From contig JANSYF010000008.1 of assembly GCA_024742575.1 (NCBI GenBank), forward strand, positions 1 to 64,000: DNA of 64,000 nt. The letters run 5' to 3'. The stretch comes from Paracoccaceae bacterium. Lineage in GTDB: Bacteria; Pseudomonadota; Alphaproteobacteria; Rhodobacterales; Rhodobacteraceae. A program made the position numbers and the translations under genes. The notes under the pieces are model-generated. The model was not told the origin of the DNA and ran no database searches. It saw only the letters and a program-made list of their open reading frames with translations. The first letter of the stretch is position 1. The number at the start of each line of letters is the position of its first letter. Positions 8,495 to 17,236 of this stretch are shown here, piece after piece.

Positions 8495-9382
8495 TCAGGC
8501 TTGCAGTGCGTCAAGCGCTTTGACCGCTTCTTTAAGATGCGCCAGCAAAGCCTGAACCTTTGCTGTCCGGTGCAGATCGACATGCGTGACCAACCAAAGC
8601 GGCGCAACCCATTCTTCCTTTGGGGTCATAACCTCGACCAGATCGGGATCAGATTCACCTTCCAAGATAGGCATGAACCCAAGTCCAGCTCCGCTACGAA
8701 CAGCGGTTATCATGCTTTGGGTATCCGTCGCGCGGAATACCACACGGTCATACGGCACTTTGGACCGAAGCCACTTCTGGAATGGCGCGCGCCCATCGGG
8801 ATTGTCATTGCCCACATATACATGATCAGCCAGCTCGCTTTCATCTTTCGGCAAGCCGTGCTTTTCGACATAGCTCTTTGACGCATACAATCCGATTTTC
8901 AGCTGCGCGAGAGGCTGCACGACATTGTCCGGCTCATCTGGAACAGATCCCGCGCGGATGGCGACATGCGCTTCGCCGTATTCAAGGCGGAACACACGCG
9001 CATCCGTCAGGTAACGCACCACAACGCCCGGATAGTTTGCTTTGAAATCAGCGAGAACCGGCACGAGGAAGTTCGACAATTCAACAATCGACGTGACCAT
9101 CAACTCGCCACTCACATCGGCACCGCGCCCCCGAATCCGACCTACCAACTGCTGTAATTGATCCTCGGTTGTCTGAGCAACTCGCGCAAGGTCTTCACCG
9201 GATTCGGTTGGGGTGTAGCCGCGCGCATGCCGCTGGAACAGCTTGACGCCCAGACGCGCCTCTAGGGCGTCAATGTGGCGGATGACGGTGGCGTGGTGAA
9301 CGCCCAAAACCTCTGCAGCGCCGCTTACTGTACCCTGCCGCGCAACTTGATACGCCGTGCGCACTTCATCCCAATGTTCCAT
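8495..9382 (-). CDS. LysR family transcriptional regulator
   Basis: Regulator of 295 residues: an N-terminal winged helix (DEVRTAYQVARQGTVSGAAE and HHATVIRHIDALEARLGVKLF, about residues 4-60) and a C-terminal periplasmic-binding-like effector domain. I chose the ATG at 9382 (MEHWDEV) because AGAGG precedes it and family members start there; an ATG at 9403 adds seven residues. It is divergent from an azoreductase gene with a dyad between them, and upstream of a DMT exporter gene. This suggests it controls one or both, possibly in response to a quinone or electrophile. Confidence 0.9.
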   Translation of the reverse strand: MEHWDEVRTAYQVARQGTVSGAAEVLGVHHATVIRHIDALEARLGVKLFQRHARGYTPTESGEDLARVAQTTEDQLQQLVGRIRGRGADVSGELMVTSIVELSNFLVPVLADFKANYPGVVVRYLTDARVFRLEYGEAHVAIRAGSVPDEPDNVVQPLAQLKIGLYASKSYVEKHGLPKDESELADHVYVGNDNPDGRAPFQKWLRSKVPYDRVVFRATDTQSMITAVRSGAGLGFMPILEGESDPDLVEVMTPKEEWVAPLWLVTHVDLHRTAKVQALLAHLKEAVKALDALQA

Positions 9383-9413
9383 CTCAAACCTCTGTGCATC
9401 CATTCACACCTGA

Positions 9414-9440
9414 TGCGCACTTCTCAGTATTTCGTGCGCA
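9414..9440. promoter_or_regulatory. Dyad TGCGCAC-N13-GTGCGCA between lysR-type gene and azoR
   Basis: Perfect seven-base arms at 9414-9420 and 9434-9440 with a 13-base AT-rich spacer, 56 bp upstream of azoR and 32 bp upstream of the regulator ATG at 9382. LysR proteins typically bind such imperfect dyads in divergent intergenic regions. That this regulator binds here is an inference. Confidence 0.5.
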
Positions 9441-9495
9441 GAAACAAGACATAAGTAATCATCACAGACAAACAAGTTCGTGACTGGAGAGTCCC

Positions 9496-10077
9496 ATGAC
9501 AAAAACCGTTCTGCGCATCGACGCATCCGCCCGCCACACCGGCTCTGAAAGCCGCACACTGACACAACGCATCATCGACCGCCTTGCGCCTGAAACCGTG
9601 ATCACTCGGGATCTGGCTGTTGCCGTGCCTGCCATCGACGCAGATTGGCTTAGCGCCAATTGGACACCCGAGGATCAGCGTACCGACGCGCAGCGCGCAG
9701 CACTGGCTCTGTCCGACACGCTGATCGAAGAGATAAAATCGGCAGACACCATCGTGATTGGCGCGCCGATCTACAATTTTGGCATCCCTGCAACGCTGAA
9801 GACATGGGTTGACTTGATTGCCCGTGCGGGGATCACGTTCAAATATTCGGAAACTGGCCCCCAAGGTTTGTTGACTGGCAAACGCGCAATTGTGGCAATC
9901 ACATCTGGCGGCACCCAAGTCGGTTCGGACATCGATTTTGCAAGTGGCTATCTGCGCCATGTGTTGGGCTTTGTCGGGATCACAGATGTTCAGTTTGTTG
10001 CGGCAGATCAGTTGATGGTCGATGCGGACGCCTCACACGCGAAGGCCAATGCGGCACTTGAGGCGCTCGCCGCCTGA
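9496..10077 (+). CDS. azoR: FMN-dependent NADH-azoreductase / NADH:quinone reductase
   Basis: Flavodoxin-like protein of 193 residues, the usual length for AzoR. The FMN phosphate loop is DASARHTGSESRTLT (about 9-23), the second flavin contact is APIYNFGIPATLKTWVD (about 93-109), and ITSGGTQ follows. AzoR reduces azo bonds and quinones with NADH, using bound FMN, in the cytoplasm. It is divergent from a LysR gene, as quinone-induced azoreductases often are. A GGAGAG ribosome site lies upstream and an intrinsic terminator lies just after the stop. Confidence 0.92.
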   Translation: MTKTVLRIDASARHTGSESRTLTQRIIDRLAPETVITRDLAVAVPAIDADWLSANWTPEDQRTDAQRAALALSDTLIEEIKSADTIVIGAPIYNFGIPATLKTWVDLIARAGITFKYSETGPQGLLTGKRAIVAITSGGTQVGSDIDFASGYLRHVLGFVGITDVQFVAADQLMVDADASHAKANAALEALAA

Positions 10078-10083
10078 ACAAGC

Positions 10084-10114
10084 TGGCGCGCGGGTTGACT
10101 CTGCGCGCCATTTT
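10084..10114 (+). terminator. Intrinsic terminator after azoR
   Basis: Stem TGGCGCGC (10084-10091) pairs with GCGCGCCA (10103-10110), loop of 11 bases, followed by TTTT (10111-10114). It begins 7 bp after the azoR stop codon. Confidence 0.7.
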
Positions 10115-10134
10115 GCCCTAAACGCCGCACAACT

Positions 10135-10209
10135 CCGGGAAGCATGACTTTCCGGTCCCTTGGACACAGTCCGGGATCGCCCCCCACCAGCGTGTTACGC
10201 CCGTGGGGG
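10135..10209 (+). other. Two hairpins in the ffh leader
   Basis: CCGGGAA (10135-10141) pairs with TTTCCGG (10149-10155) with one G-U pair and a seven-base loop. CCCCCAC (10181-10187) pairs with GTGGGGG (10203-10209) with a 15-base loop. Both lie between the azoR terminator and the ffh ribosome site. No U-run follows either, so they are not plain terminators. A role in ffh mRNA control is possible but unsupported. I see no 4.5S RNA signature here. Confidence 0.35.
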
Positions 10210-10283
10210 CGTTTGACGTTTGGAATATGCGCCGTTGGCCCTTACATCGAGGGAACAATCAGTGGCAAAGGAGGCGAAAGCCC

Positions 10284-11786
10284 ATGTTTGAAAATCTGTC
10301 CGACCGCCTTTCAGGCGTCTTTGATCGGCTCACCAAACAGGGCGCGTTGTCCGAGGACGATGTAAAAACCGCGCTTCGCGAAGTGCGCGTCGCACTGCTT
10401 GAGGCCGATGTATCGCTGCCGGTGGCCCGCGACTTTATCAAAGCGGTACAGGAAAAGGCGACTGGTCAGGCGGTCACAAAGTCGATCACGCCCGGTCAGC
10501 AGGTCGTTAAGATCGTCCATGACGAACTCAAGCACGTTCTGACCGGTGACGAAGACCCCGGCGCTCTCAAAATCGATAATCCGCCCGCACCAATCCTGAT
10601 GGTTGGTTTGCAGGGTGGTGGTAAAACCACAACCACAGCCAAGATCGCCAAGCGCCTGAAAGAGCGGGACGGCAAGCGCGTGCTCATGGCATCGCTTGAC
10701 GTCAATCGCCCAGCGGCGATGGAACAGTTGCAAATTCTCGGCACCCAAATCGGTGTGGACACCCTGCCCATTGTTAAGGGCGAAGACCCTGTTGCCATCG
10801 CCAAGCGTGCCAAAACGCAGGCGTCGCTGGGTGGCTACGACGTTTATATGCTCGACACTGCGGGCCGTCTATCCATCGACGAAGAGCTGATGGCGCAGGT
10901 CGAAGCGGTGCGCGATGTCGCCAACCCGCGCGAAACGCTGCTTGTCGTTGACGGCCTGACGGGTCAGGACGCTGTGCACACAGCAGAAAACTTTGACGAA
11001 CGCATCGGCATCACCGGTGTGGTCCTCACCCGTATGGACGGTGACGGACGCGGTGGTGCAGCGCTGTCGATGCGGGCTGTGACCGGCAAGCCGATCCGCT
11101 TTGTCGGCCTTGGCGAAAAGATGGACGCGCTCGAAACCTTTGAGCCGGACCGGATCGCTGGCCGCATTCTGGGCATGGGCGACATCGTAGCCCTTGTCGA
11201 AAAGGCGCAGCAGACGCTTGAGGTCGAACAGGCCGAGCGGATGATGAAGCGCTTCCAGAAGGGGATGTTCAACATGAACGACCTCAAGATGCAGCTGGAA
11301 CAGATGATGAAGATGGGTGGCATGGAAGGCATGCTGGCCATGATGCCCGGCGCGCAGAAGATGCAAAAACAGATGGATGGCGCAGGGATCGACGACCGCA
11401 TGTTGCGTCAGCAGATCGCACTGATCAACTCCATGACCAAAAAGGAACGCGCGAACCCGCAGCTCCTTCAGGCCAGCCGCAAAAAGCGCATCGCCAAAGG
11501 TGCGGGCATGGAAGTGTCCGAGCTTAACAAGCTTCTCAAGATGCAGCGCCAGATGGGCGACATGATGAAGAAGATGGGCAAGATGGGCAAAGGCGGCATG
11601 CTGAAACAGGCCATGAAGGGCATGATGGGCAAGGGTGGCGGCAGCCCCGAAGAAATGATGGGCCAGATGGACCCGAAGGCTCTGGAACAGGCGGCCAAGG
11701 CGATGGGTGCAAAGGGTGGCATGCCCGGTCTTGGCGGCATGGGTGGCTTGCCACCGGGCCTCAGCGGGTTCGGCAAGAAGAAGTAA
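10284..11786 (+). CDS. ffh: Signal recognition particle protein Ffh (SRP54)
   Basis: GTPase of 500 residues that binds signal peptides together with 4.5S RNA and hands ribosomes to FtsY at the membrane. Domains are: N (1-90, LSDRLSGVFDRLTKQG), G (P-loop GLQGGGKTTTTAKIA near 109; DTAGR near 195; TRMDGDGRGG near 253), and a methionine-rich M domain from about 320. The M domain has SRP54 signatures (INSMTKKERANP, RKKRIAKGAG) and a Met/Gly/Lys tail. GGAGG precedes the ATG at 10284; earlier in-frame codons are unlikely. It heads a run into four acetyltransferase genes. Confidence 0.97.
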   Translation: MFENLSDRLSGVFDRLTKQGALSEDDVKTALREVRVALLEADVSLPVARDFIKAVQEKATGQAVTKSITPGQQVVKIVHDELKHVLTGDEDPGALKIDNPPAPILMVGLQGGGKTTTTAKIAKRLKERDGKRVLMASLDVNRPAAMEQLQILGTQIGVDTLPIVKGEDPVAIAKRAKTQASLGGYDVYMLDTAGRLSIDEELMAQVEAVRDVANPRETLLVVDGLTGQDAVHTAENFDERIGITGVVLTRMDGDGRGGAALSMRAVTGKPIRFVGLGEKMDALETFEPDRIAGRILGMGDIVALVEKAQQTLEVEQAERMMKRFQKGMFNMNDLKMQLEQMMKMGGMEGMLAMMPGAQKMQKQMDGAGIDDRMLRQQIALINSMTKKERANPQLLQASRKKRIAKGAGMEVSELNKLLKMQRQMGDMMKKMGKMGKGGMLKQAMKGMMGKGGGSPEEMMGQMDPKALEQAAKAMGAKGGMPGLGGMGGLPPGLSGFGKKK

Positions 11787-11792
11787 CTTTCG

Positions 11793-12329
11793 ATGCGAGA
11801 AGCCCCCGTCATAACCACGCCGCGGTTGCGTCTGCGTCCACATCGCATGGACGACATGGAGGCCCTCTGGGCTTTCTACCAGACACCGCGTGCGGCCTTT
11901 ATCGGCGCACCCAAGAACAGGACGCACCTGTTCTACGGGTTGTCATCCGAAGTGGTCGCATGGGACTGGATGGGGCACGGGGCTTGGGCAGTCGACACGA
12001 CAGAGCGCGACTTCATAGGTCAGGTGGCAATCACCCAACCGCCGCACTTCCCCGAGCGCGAGATCGGCTGGACCTTGTTCGAGTACGCCGAAGGCAAAGG
12101 CTACGCGACCGAGGCGGCAACCGCAGCACTGGGGTGGGCATGGGAACAGGGTTTTGAGACCCTCGTCAGCTATATCACGCCGGAAAACGCACGCTCCATC
12201 GCGCTTGCGGAACGGCTTGGTGCCGTTCACGACCCTGACGCGACTTTGCCTGACGGCGAAACTGCCGAAGAAACCGTTGTCTACCGCCACAGCCCGGACA
12301 TCGACGGCAGCCCGGAGGCTTACGCATGA
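11793..12329 (+). CDS. GNAT acetyltransferase 1 of 4 (RimJ/RimL-like)
   Basis: Protein of 178 residues with an Acetyltransf_3 fold. The substrate-side start is TPRLRLRPHRMDDMEALW, strand 4 has REIGWTLFEYAEGKGYATEA (acetyl-CoA pyrophosphate loop, about 90-109), and the end is the family motif NARSIALAERLGA. It starts 6 bp after ffh and overlaps the next gene by 4 bp. RimJ/RimL relatives acetylate protein N-termini, including ribosomal proteins, but they also modify antibiotics and small amines. The true substrate is unknown. Confidence 0.9.
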   Translation: MREAPVITTPRLRLRPHRMDDMEALWAFYQTPRAAFIGAPKNRTHLFYGLSSEVVAWDWMGHGAWAVDTTERDFIGQVAITQPPHFPEREIGWTLFEYAEGKGYATEAATAALGWAWEQGFETLVSYITPENARSIALAERLGAVHDPDATLPDGETAEETVVYRHSPDIDGSPEAYA

Positions 12330-12853
12330 GCCTCACCAACGCACCCATTCTGGAAACCGACCGACTGATTCTGCGCGGCCCACAAAAGGCCGACGCCGAA
12401 GCGATGATCGCGTTCCTGATGGATGACACCCGCGCCGAAGGCTTTGGCGGCTATACCAACCGTTCGGATTCGTGGCGCTGGTTCACGCTAAACGTTGGCC
12501 ACTGGCACTGGCACGGTTACGGATATTTCACCATCGAAGACAAAGCGACCGGGAACCCCGCTGGGATCAGCGGCATCTGGAACCCCGAAGGTTGGCCAGA
12601 ACCCGAAGTGGGCTGGGTGGTGTTTGACGGTTTCGAAGGCAAAGGTATCGCCTTTGAGGCCGCAACCCGCGCTCGCCAATGGGCTTATGACGACCTTGGG
12701 TTCACCACTCTGACCTCGAACATCGTGCCGGGCAACACCCGGTCGATCCGTCTGGCCGAGCGCATGGGCGCCACCTATGAGCGGACCTACGACAACCCGA
12801 ACATGGGCGAAGACATGCTTTATCGCCATCCGGGGCCGGAGGCGCTGGCATGA
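12326..12853 (+). CDS. GNAT acetyltransferase 2 of 4 (RimJ/RimL-like)
   Basis: Protein of 175 residues, paralogous to its neighbours. It begins ILETDRLILRGPQKADAEAM, carries GWPEPEVGWVVFDGFEGKG with the acetyl-CoA loop near residue 100, and ends with NTRSIRLAERMGATYER. A block of aromatic residues (GHWHWHGYGYFTI) precedes the core and is shared in weaker form by copies 3 and 4. Its ATG overlaps the stop of copy 1 and its stop overlaps the start of copy 3, so all are probably translated in step. Confidence 0.9.
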   Translation: MSLTNAPILETDRLILRGPQKADAEAMIAFLMDDTRAEGFGGYTNRSDSWRWFTLNVGHWHWHGYGYFTIEDKATGNPAGISGIWNPEGWPEPEVGWVVFDGFEGKGIAFEAATRARQWAYDDLGFTTLTSNIVPGNTRSIRLAERMGATYERTYDNPNMGEDMLYRHPGPEALA

Positions 12854-13365
12854 ACATGGTTATTCCGACAATAAAGACCAAGCGCCTGGTCCTGCGAGCA
12901 CCGAAACTCGACGACTTCGAACCACTCTGCACCTATTTTCAGGATCCGCGCAGCCGCTTCAATGGTGGCTTGTTGGACCGCAGCGAAGTTTGGGGCGTGC
13001 TGCTGAAAAATGCTGGGCAGTGGCAGTTGCGCGGGCACGGACTTTGGCACATCGCGCTTGGCGAGAATGACACCTATGTTGGCTTCACTGGCATCTTTCA
13101 TCCCTTTGACTGGCCGGAACCCGAACTGGGCTATGGCATAGCAGCCAACTACGAAGGCAAAGGCATCGCCTATGAGGCCGCAATGGCCGCGCGTCAGGCC
13201 GCCGCGACCCATCTGGGGCTAACCAATCTGCCCAGCTACATCGCACCCGACAACGCGAGATCGCAAGCGCTGGCGATGCGCATGGGCGCTGTACGAGAGC
13301 CGGACATCACATTGCGAGACAAGACCGCGACTGTCTACCGTCACCCCAAGACGGAGGTGCTCTGA
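12850..13365 (+). CDS. GNAT acetyltransferase 3 of 4 (RimJ/RimL-like)
   Basis: Protein of 171 residues. Features are IKTKRLVLRAPKLDDFEPL at the N-terminus, DWPEPELGYGIAANYEGKG with the acetyl-CoA loop near 95-105, and NARSQALAMRMGAVREPD at the C-terminus. The GWPEPE-type motif groups it with copy 2. It shares its last base with the ATG of copy 4. I cannot name a substrate. Confidence 0.9.
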   Translation: MNMVIPTIKTKRLVLRAPKLDDFEPLCTYFQDPRSRFNGGLLDRSEVWGVLLKNAGQWQLRGHGLWHIALGENDTYVGFTGIFHPFDWPEPELGYGIAANYEGKGIAYEAAMAARQAAATHLGLTNLPSYIAPDNARSQALAMRMGAVREPDITLRDKTATVYRHPKTEVL

Positions 13366-13970
13366 TGGGCCACCGCGACATCCCCGTTCTCGAAACTAAG
13401 CGCCTGTCTCTGCGCAGCCCCAAGGCCGAGGATTACCCAGACTTCAAGGCAACCTTTGCGTCGTACCGGTCCCGCTTCATGGGTGGGCCGCTCAATGGCT
13501 ATGAGGCGTGGATGCTTTACGCAGCCGAGATCGGCCATTGGGAAATCCGCGGCTTTGGCATGTGGATGGTGCACCTCAAGGACACCGACGAAACCGTCGG
13601 CATGGCCGGTGGATGGTCGCCCGCGAAATGGCCCGAGCGGGAAATCGCATGGATCATATGGCCGGATTGCGCGGGCAAGGGCTTTGCGCTGGAAGCGACC
13701 CACCGAGTGCGCCGTTACTTCTATGACGAAAAAGGCTGGGACACGGCCGTCAGTTATCTTGATCCCAAAAACCTCGACAGCATCCGTCTGGCCGAGCGCC
13801 TTGGAGCCAAGAAAGATCACGATGCCCCGACCGTCGATGGAAGCGACGTGGTCTATCGCCACCCCAGCCCCGACGCGCTGCGCAGCAGTCAGTTGTCGCA
13901 CGGCATCGACATGGAAATCGCCCATTACCAAGACCCCCTGTTCAAACCGAAAGGCTGGGCCATTGACTGA
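13365..13970 (+). CDS. GNAT acetyltransferase 4 of 4 (RimJ/RimL-like)
   Basis: Protein of 201 residues, the longest of the four because of a C-terminal extension after the VVYRHPSP motif (about residues 165-201). The N-terminus is VLETKRLSLRSPKAEDYPDF, the acetyl-CoA loop lies in AWIIWPDCAGKGFALEATH, and the conserved motif is LDSIRLAERLGAKKDH. It ends one base before the chorismate mutase ATG. Identity between the copies is spread along the whole length, so they look like old duplications rather than recent ones. Confidence 0.9.
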   Translation: MGHRDIPVLETKRLSLRSPKAEDYPDFKATFASYRSRFMGGPLNGYEAWMLYAAEIGHWEIRGFGMWMVHLKDTDETVGMAGGWSPAKWPEREIAWIIWPDCAGKGFALEATHRVRRYFYDEKGWDTAVSYLDPKNLDSIRLAERLGAKKDHDAPTVDGSDVVYRHPSPDALRSSQLSHGIDMEIAHYQDPLFKPKGWAID

Positions 13971-13971
13971 T

Positions 13972-14271
13972 ATGACCAACGATCCCGTGGCCCGCGCCGC
14001 AGAGTTGCTTAAGGGTCACCGCGAAAGCATCGATCGGCTGGACGCGATACTTGTGTTCACCTTGGCCGAACGGTTCAAACACACACAGGCTGTTGGGGTT
14101 CTCAAAGCCCATCACGACCTCCCGCCCTCAGACCCCGCACGCGAAGAAAAACAGATCGCGCGGCTCGAAGAGCTTGCAGCTCAGGCCGATTTAGACCCTG
14201 AGTTCGCCAAGAAATTCCTGAATTTCATCATTCAGGAAGTCATCCAACACCACAAACAGAAGCAATCCTGA
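13972..14271 (+). CDS. Chorismate mutase, AroQ type
   Basis: Monofunctional mutase of 99 residues, the usual AroQ size. It converts chorismate to prephenate for phenylalanine and tyrosine synthesis. The helical pattern [20 protein letters not shown], then [21 protein letters not shown], then [14 protein letters not shown] supplies the expected catalytic residues: Arg on helix 1, Lys45, Arg/Glu in PAREE, and Gln near the end. The ATG at 13972 follows the last GNAT stop closely, so it belongs to the same transcript. rpsP follows 41 bp later. Confidence 0.88.
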   Translation: MTNDPVARAAELLKGHRESIDRLDAILVFTLAERFKHTQAVGVLKAHHDLPPSDPAREEKQIARLEELAAQADLDPEFAKKFLNFIIQEVIQHHKQKQS

Positions 14272-14312
14272 CGGGCCATCCCGTCAACTCGAAAACCTTA
14301 GGAGAATATCAA

Positions 14313-14702
14313 ATGGCTATCAAAATTCGTCTCGCCCGTGGCGGTTCCAAAAAACGCCCCTTCTACCGCATCGTTGCAGCAGACAGCCGCATGCCGCGTG
14401 ACGGCCGCTTCATTGAGAAGCTGGGCACCTACAACCCGCTTCTGCCGAAAGACAGCGAAGAGCGGGTGAAGATGGACGTTGAGCGCATCCAATACTGGAT
14501 GAGCCAAGGTGCCCAGACCACCGACCGTGTATCGCGTTTCCTCGAGGCCGCTGGCGTTGTCGACAAGAAAGAGCGCAGCAACCCGAAGAAAGCCGTACCG
14601 GGCAAAGCCGCGACTGAACGCGCCGAAGCCAAGGCCGCCAAAGCAGCAGACGCTGCCGAAGCTGCTGCCGCGCCGGCCGCCGAAGAGGCAACTGCGGAAT
14701 AA
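14313..14702 (+). CDS. rpsP: 30S ribosomal protein S16
   Basis: S16 of 129 residues. The core (1-80) is clear: [20 protein letters not shown], then [19 protein letters not shown], then [17 protein letters not shown]. The rest is a Lys/Ala/Glu-rich tail not found in the 82-residue E. coli protein but common in alphaproteobacteria. AGGAG precedes the ATG. A strong hairpin follows the stop. Confidence 0.97.
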   Translation: MAIKIRLARGGSKKRPFYRIVAADSRMPRDGRFIEKLGTYNPLLPKDSEERVKMDVERIQYWMSQGAQTTDRVSRFLEAAGVVDKKERSNPKKAVPGKAATERAEAKAAKAADAAEAAAAPAAEEATAE

Positions 14703-14716
14703 TCGTAGGTTGCTTC

Positions 14717-14745
14717 GCAGATGACCGGCCCACCCGGTCATCTGC
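14717..14745 (+). terminator. Hairpin after rpsP
   Basis: A perfect 12-bp stem, GCAGATGACCGG (14717-14728) with CCGGTCATCTGC (14734-14745), loop CCCAC. No U-run follows, so it may act as a 3' mRNA-stabilising or pause structure rather than a canonical terminator. Confidence 0.55.
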
Positions 14746-14928
14746 ACCCTTCCTGCTTCTACGCAGGGCTACCCCAGATGTTTTTTGACCAAGACCGCGC
14801 CACTCCCGCAACAGGCGATTGGGCTTAACGGGGCATTTTGACTGGCATGTTGAGCTTTGCTTGACCCTGCCGTCGAGCCGCGCCATGTCATTACGAAACC
14901 GCATGTTGCCTCAAAGGATTCAAACGTC

Positions 14929-15750
14929 ATGCTCACTCGTCTTGCTGTCGTCTTCAGCCTCGCCCTTGGCTTTGCTGCACCAACCTATGCCGCTGGCCCC
15001 TCGCAGTCTGCGACACAAACCGACGTGATGGTTCCAGCTCCGGCACCTGCCAAGCCACGACTGATGTTCACCTTGCGTGGGGGCGTCGCAACCACACCCG
15101 AATATTTTGGTTCTGACGAGAACGAAGTTGGCCCGGATATAGGGTTCTCATTCAACTACCTGTCACTTCGCAATGGCCGCACTTTTGGAAACTCCGATCC
15201 TTGGGCCGACAGCATGGGTCTGACCTTTGGCGGATCGTTCCGCTTTATCCAGGAACGCAAAACAGAAGACTTTGACGAACTGGCCGGGCTTGATGATGTC
15301 GATGCCGCCATAGAGCTGGGGGTGTCAATGCGCTATGGCACCGAGCATTTCGCGGCGTTCGGCGAAGTTCGTCGCGGTTTTGGCGGCCATGAAGGCTGGG
15401 TTGGTGAAGTCGGCGCAGACGCCATCTTGCGCCCGACAGACCGCTTGCGCCTGTCGATGGGTCCGCGCCTGTTCTTCGGCGATGACGCCTATAGCGACAC
15501 TTATTTCGGAATCACCGCACCTGAAGCCAGTGCTGCGCTGCCTGCCTATGATCCTGACGGAGGTATGGTTTCCGCCGGTGTGGAGTTCGGCGCGCGTTAT
15601 CAGATCAACGATGTTTGGGGTCTTGAGGGCGCTGTCACTTGGGAAAAGTTCACCGATGATGCCGCCGACAGTCCGATTGTTGAGCAAGGATCGGATGAAC
15701 AGTGGGGCGTGCGCTTTGGCGTGACCCGTGTGTTCAGCATCGGCGGCTGA
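14929..15750 (+). CDS. MipA/OmpV family outer membrane protein
   Basis: Outer-membrane beta-barrel of 273 residues with a signal peptide (MLTRLAVVFSLALGFAAPTYA). The mature part has alternating strands and family motifs: RGGVATTPEYFGSDENEVGP near the start, ERKTEDFDELAGLDDVDAAI, RLRLSMGPRLFFGDDAYSDTYFG, and an aromatic-poor terminal strand. The family includes OmpV and MipA, which are scaffolding or osmotically regulated porin-like proteins. The ATG at 14929 is preceded by AAAGGAT; an upstream ATG at 14857 would add non-signal sequence. Confidence 0.88.
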   Translation: MLTRLAVVFSLALGFAAPTYAAGPSQSATQTDVMVPAPAPAKPRLMFTLRGGVATTPEYFGSDENEVGPDIGFSFNYLSLRNGRTFGNSDPWADSMGLTFGGSFRFIQERKTEDFDELAGLDDVDAAIELGVSMRYGTEHFAAFGEVRRGFGGHEGWVGEVGADAILRPTDRLRLSMGPRLFFGDDAYSDTYFGITAPEASAALPAYDPDGGMVSAGVEFGARYQINDVWGLEGAVTWEKFTDDAADSPIVEQGSDEQWGVRFGVTRVFSIGG

Positions 15751-15824
15751 TCTCACACAGAGGCGATTGCGTCTAGACAAAGACTTGGTCTATCCAGTTG
15801 TGCAAAGCGTCCGGGAGCACATCC

Positions 15825-16331
15825 GTGAGTGAAAAAGTCTGCGTTGGCGCAATTGCTGGCTCTTTCGGGGTCCGAGGTGAAGTGCGCCTCAAAAGCTTTA
15901 CCGCAATCCCCGAGGACATCGGCAGTTACACCCCTCTCGAAACCGAAGACGGAAAGCGCAGTTTTACCGTCAAGATCACGCGACAGATCAAGAACGGTCT
16001 GGCTGCGCGTCTGTCGGGGATCACAACCAAGGAAGAGGCCGATGCTTTGCGCGGCACGCAACTTTTTGTGCCGCGCGACAGGCTACCATCTCTTCCCGAT
16101 GACGAATTCTACCATGCAGACCTAATCGGTCTCGAAGTCACGGACACTGGCGGCGCGTCGCTGGGCAAGGTGCTAGCGGTAATCAACAATGGTGCTGACG
16201 ACCTGCTGGAACTAAGTGCACCGGGGCAGAAACAGACTGTGCTGCTTCCGTTCACAAAAGCAGTGGTGCCCACTGTAGACCTTGCGCAGGGACGCATCGT
16301 GGCCGATCCCCCCGAGGGCCTATTTTCGTGA
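15825..16331 (+). CDS. rimM: Ribosome maturation factor RimM
   Basis: RimM, 168 residues, binds S19 and assists assembly of the 30S head. The N-terminal RimM domain ([22 protein letters not shown]) and the C-terminal PRC barrel ([39 protein letters not shown]) are both complete. I chose the GTG at 15825 because CGGGAG lies 8 bp before it and the product then starts [10 protein letters not shown] as in relatives. The last four bases overlap the next gene (GTGA). Confidence 0.95.
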   Translation: MSEKVCVGAIAGSFGVRGEVRLKSFTAIPEDIGSYTPLETEDGKRSFTVKITRQIKNGLAARLSGITTKEEADALRGTQLFVPRDRLPSLPDDEFYHADLIGLEVTDTGGASLGKVLAVINNGADDLLELSAPGQKQTVLLPFTKAVVPTVDLAQGRIVADPPEGLFS

Positions 16332-17128
16332 CGCCACGGATCGTCATTCACGCGGGCTTTCACAAAACCGGTACGACCAGCGCCCAGTCAATGCTTCGCG
16401 AGAACGCCAACGTATTGGCTCCTCATGTGCGGGTTTTTCTAAAAGACGCGTTCGAAGGACTGACCGAAAGCGCGCGTGCCTTTTCAATCGATCCGAAAAA
16501 GAAAACGCTTGCGCATGTGGCGCGCGCAGCTGCCGCATTCTTCGCCAAAGTGGCTGCTGACGACCCAAGGCCCATTCTGATGTCATCGGAAGATCTATCG
16601 GGCCATATGCCCGGTCGTCATGGTTTGGAATGCTATGACAGCGCCGGTTTGGTGATGAAATGCTTAAGCCGCGCCGCCTTTTTGCGTTTCGGAGCAAGTA
16701 CGGATCTAACGTTCTATTTCTCGACCCGTAAAATCGATGCGTGGCTGCGCAGCACATGGTGGCAGAATCTGCGGAGCACCCGCCTGACCGACGATTTCGA
16801 AACCTATCGTAGTCAATTTGATGCCGCCCGCAGCCTTGACGATATCCTAGAAGAGATCGCAGCTGATGTCGCCCCTGCCCGGGTGACCTCATTCCCTTTG
16901 GAAGACGCCACAGACCTGCCACTTGGCCCGCTTGACCCGCTGCTCACTTTGTTGGAACTGACCGATCTTGATCGGGCTGGCTTGACGGTACTGCCACCGG
17001 AAAATGTGCAGCCAGATCATGGTATCGACGCTGTGTTCCTTGCTCTAAACAAAAGTGCACTTCCGGAAAAAGACGTGCAGGACGCCAAACGTATGGTGCG
17101 CAAGATGGCCAGACATCTTGACCCCTGA
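16328..17128 (+). CDS. Sulfotransferase-like protein
   Basis: Protein of 266 residues starting with GTG in a 4-bp overlap with rimM. The N-terminus [19 protein letters not shown] (about 5-23) has the HKTGTTS loop that binds the 5'-phosphosulfate of PAPS in sulfotransferases. A later [19 protein letters not shown] block resembles the 3'-phosphate-binding region (Arg then Ser). The remainder is not typical. It may modify a polysaccharide or cell-surface component. Its place between rimM and trmD suggests only co-transcription. Confidence 0.6.
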   Translation: MTPRIVIHAGFHKTGTTSAQSMLRENANVLAPHVRVFLKDAFEGLTESARAFSIDPKKKTLAHVARAAAAFFAKVAADDPRPILMSSEDLSGHMPGRHGLECYDSAGLVMKCLSRAAFLRFGASTDLTFYFSTRKIDAWLRSTWWQNLRSTRLTDDFETYRSQFDAARSLDDILEEIAADVAPARVTSFPLEDATDLPLGPLDPLLTLLELTDLDRAGLTVLPPENVQPDHGIDAVFLALNKSALPEKDVQDAKRMVRKMARHLDP

Positions 17129-17236
17129 CTTCAACACGATTCCAACACAATAAAGCCGTTTGATTGCCAGATTTGCGGCAATAAATCGCCACCCGCACGC
17201 AGTAATTGTCTTTGATTGCTTTGGGGACGGCGTACT

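Noticed and set aside
10078-10283. A 4.5S (SRP) RNA gene next to ffh
   Set aside because: The conserved domain IV tetraloop and GGAAGCA-type internal loop context are not found; only unrelated hairpins are present.
10869-11927. A 352-residue open frame opposite the end of ffh
   Set aside because: His/Leu-rich composition mirrors the Met/Lys-rich M domain of ffh in antisense; no ribosome site or recognisable domain.
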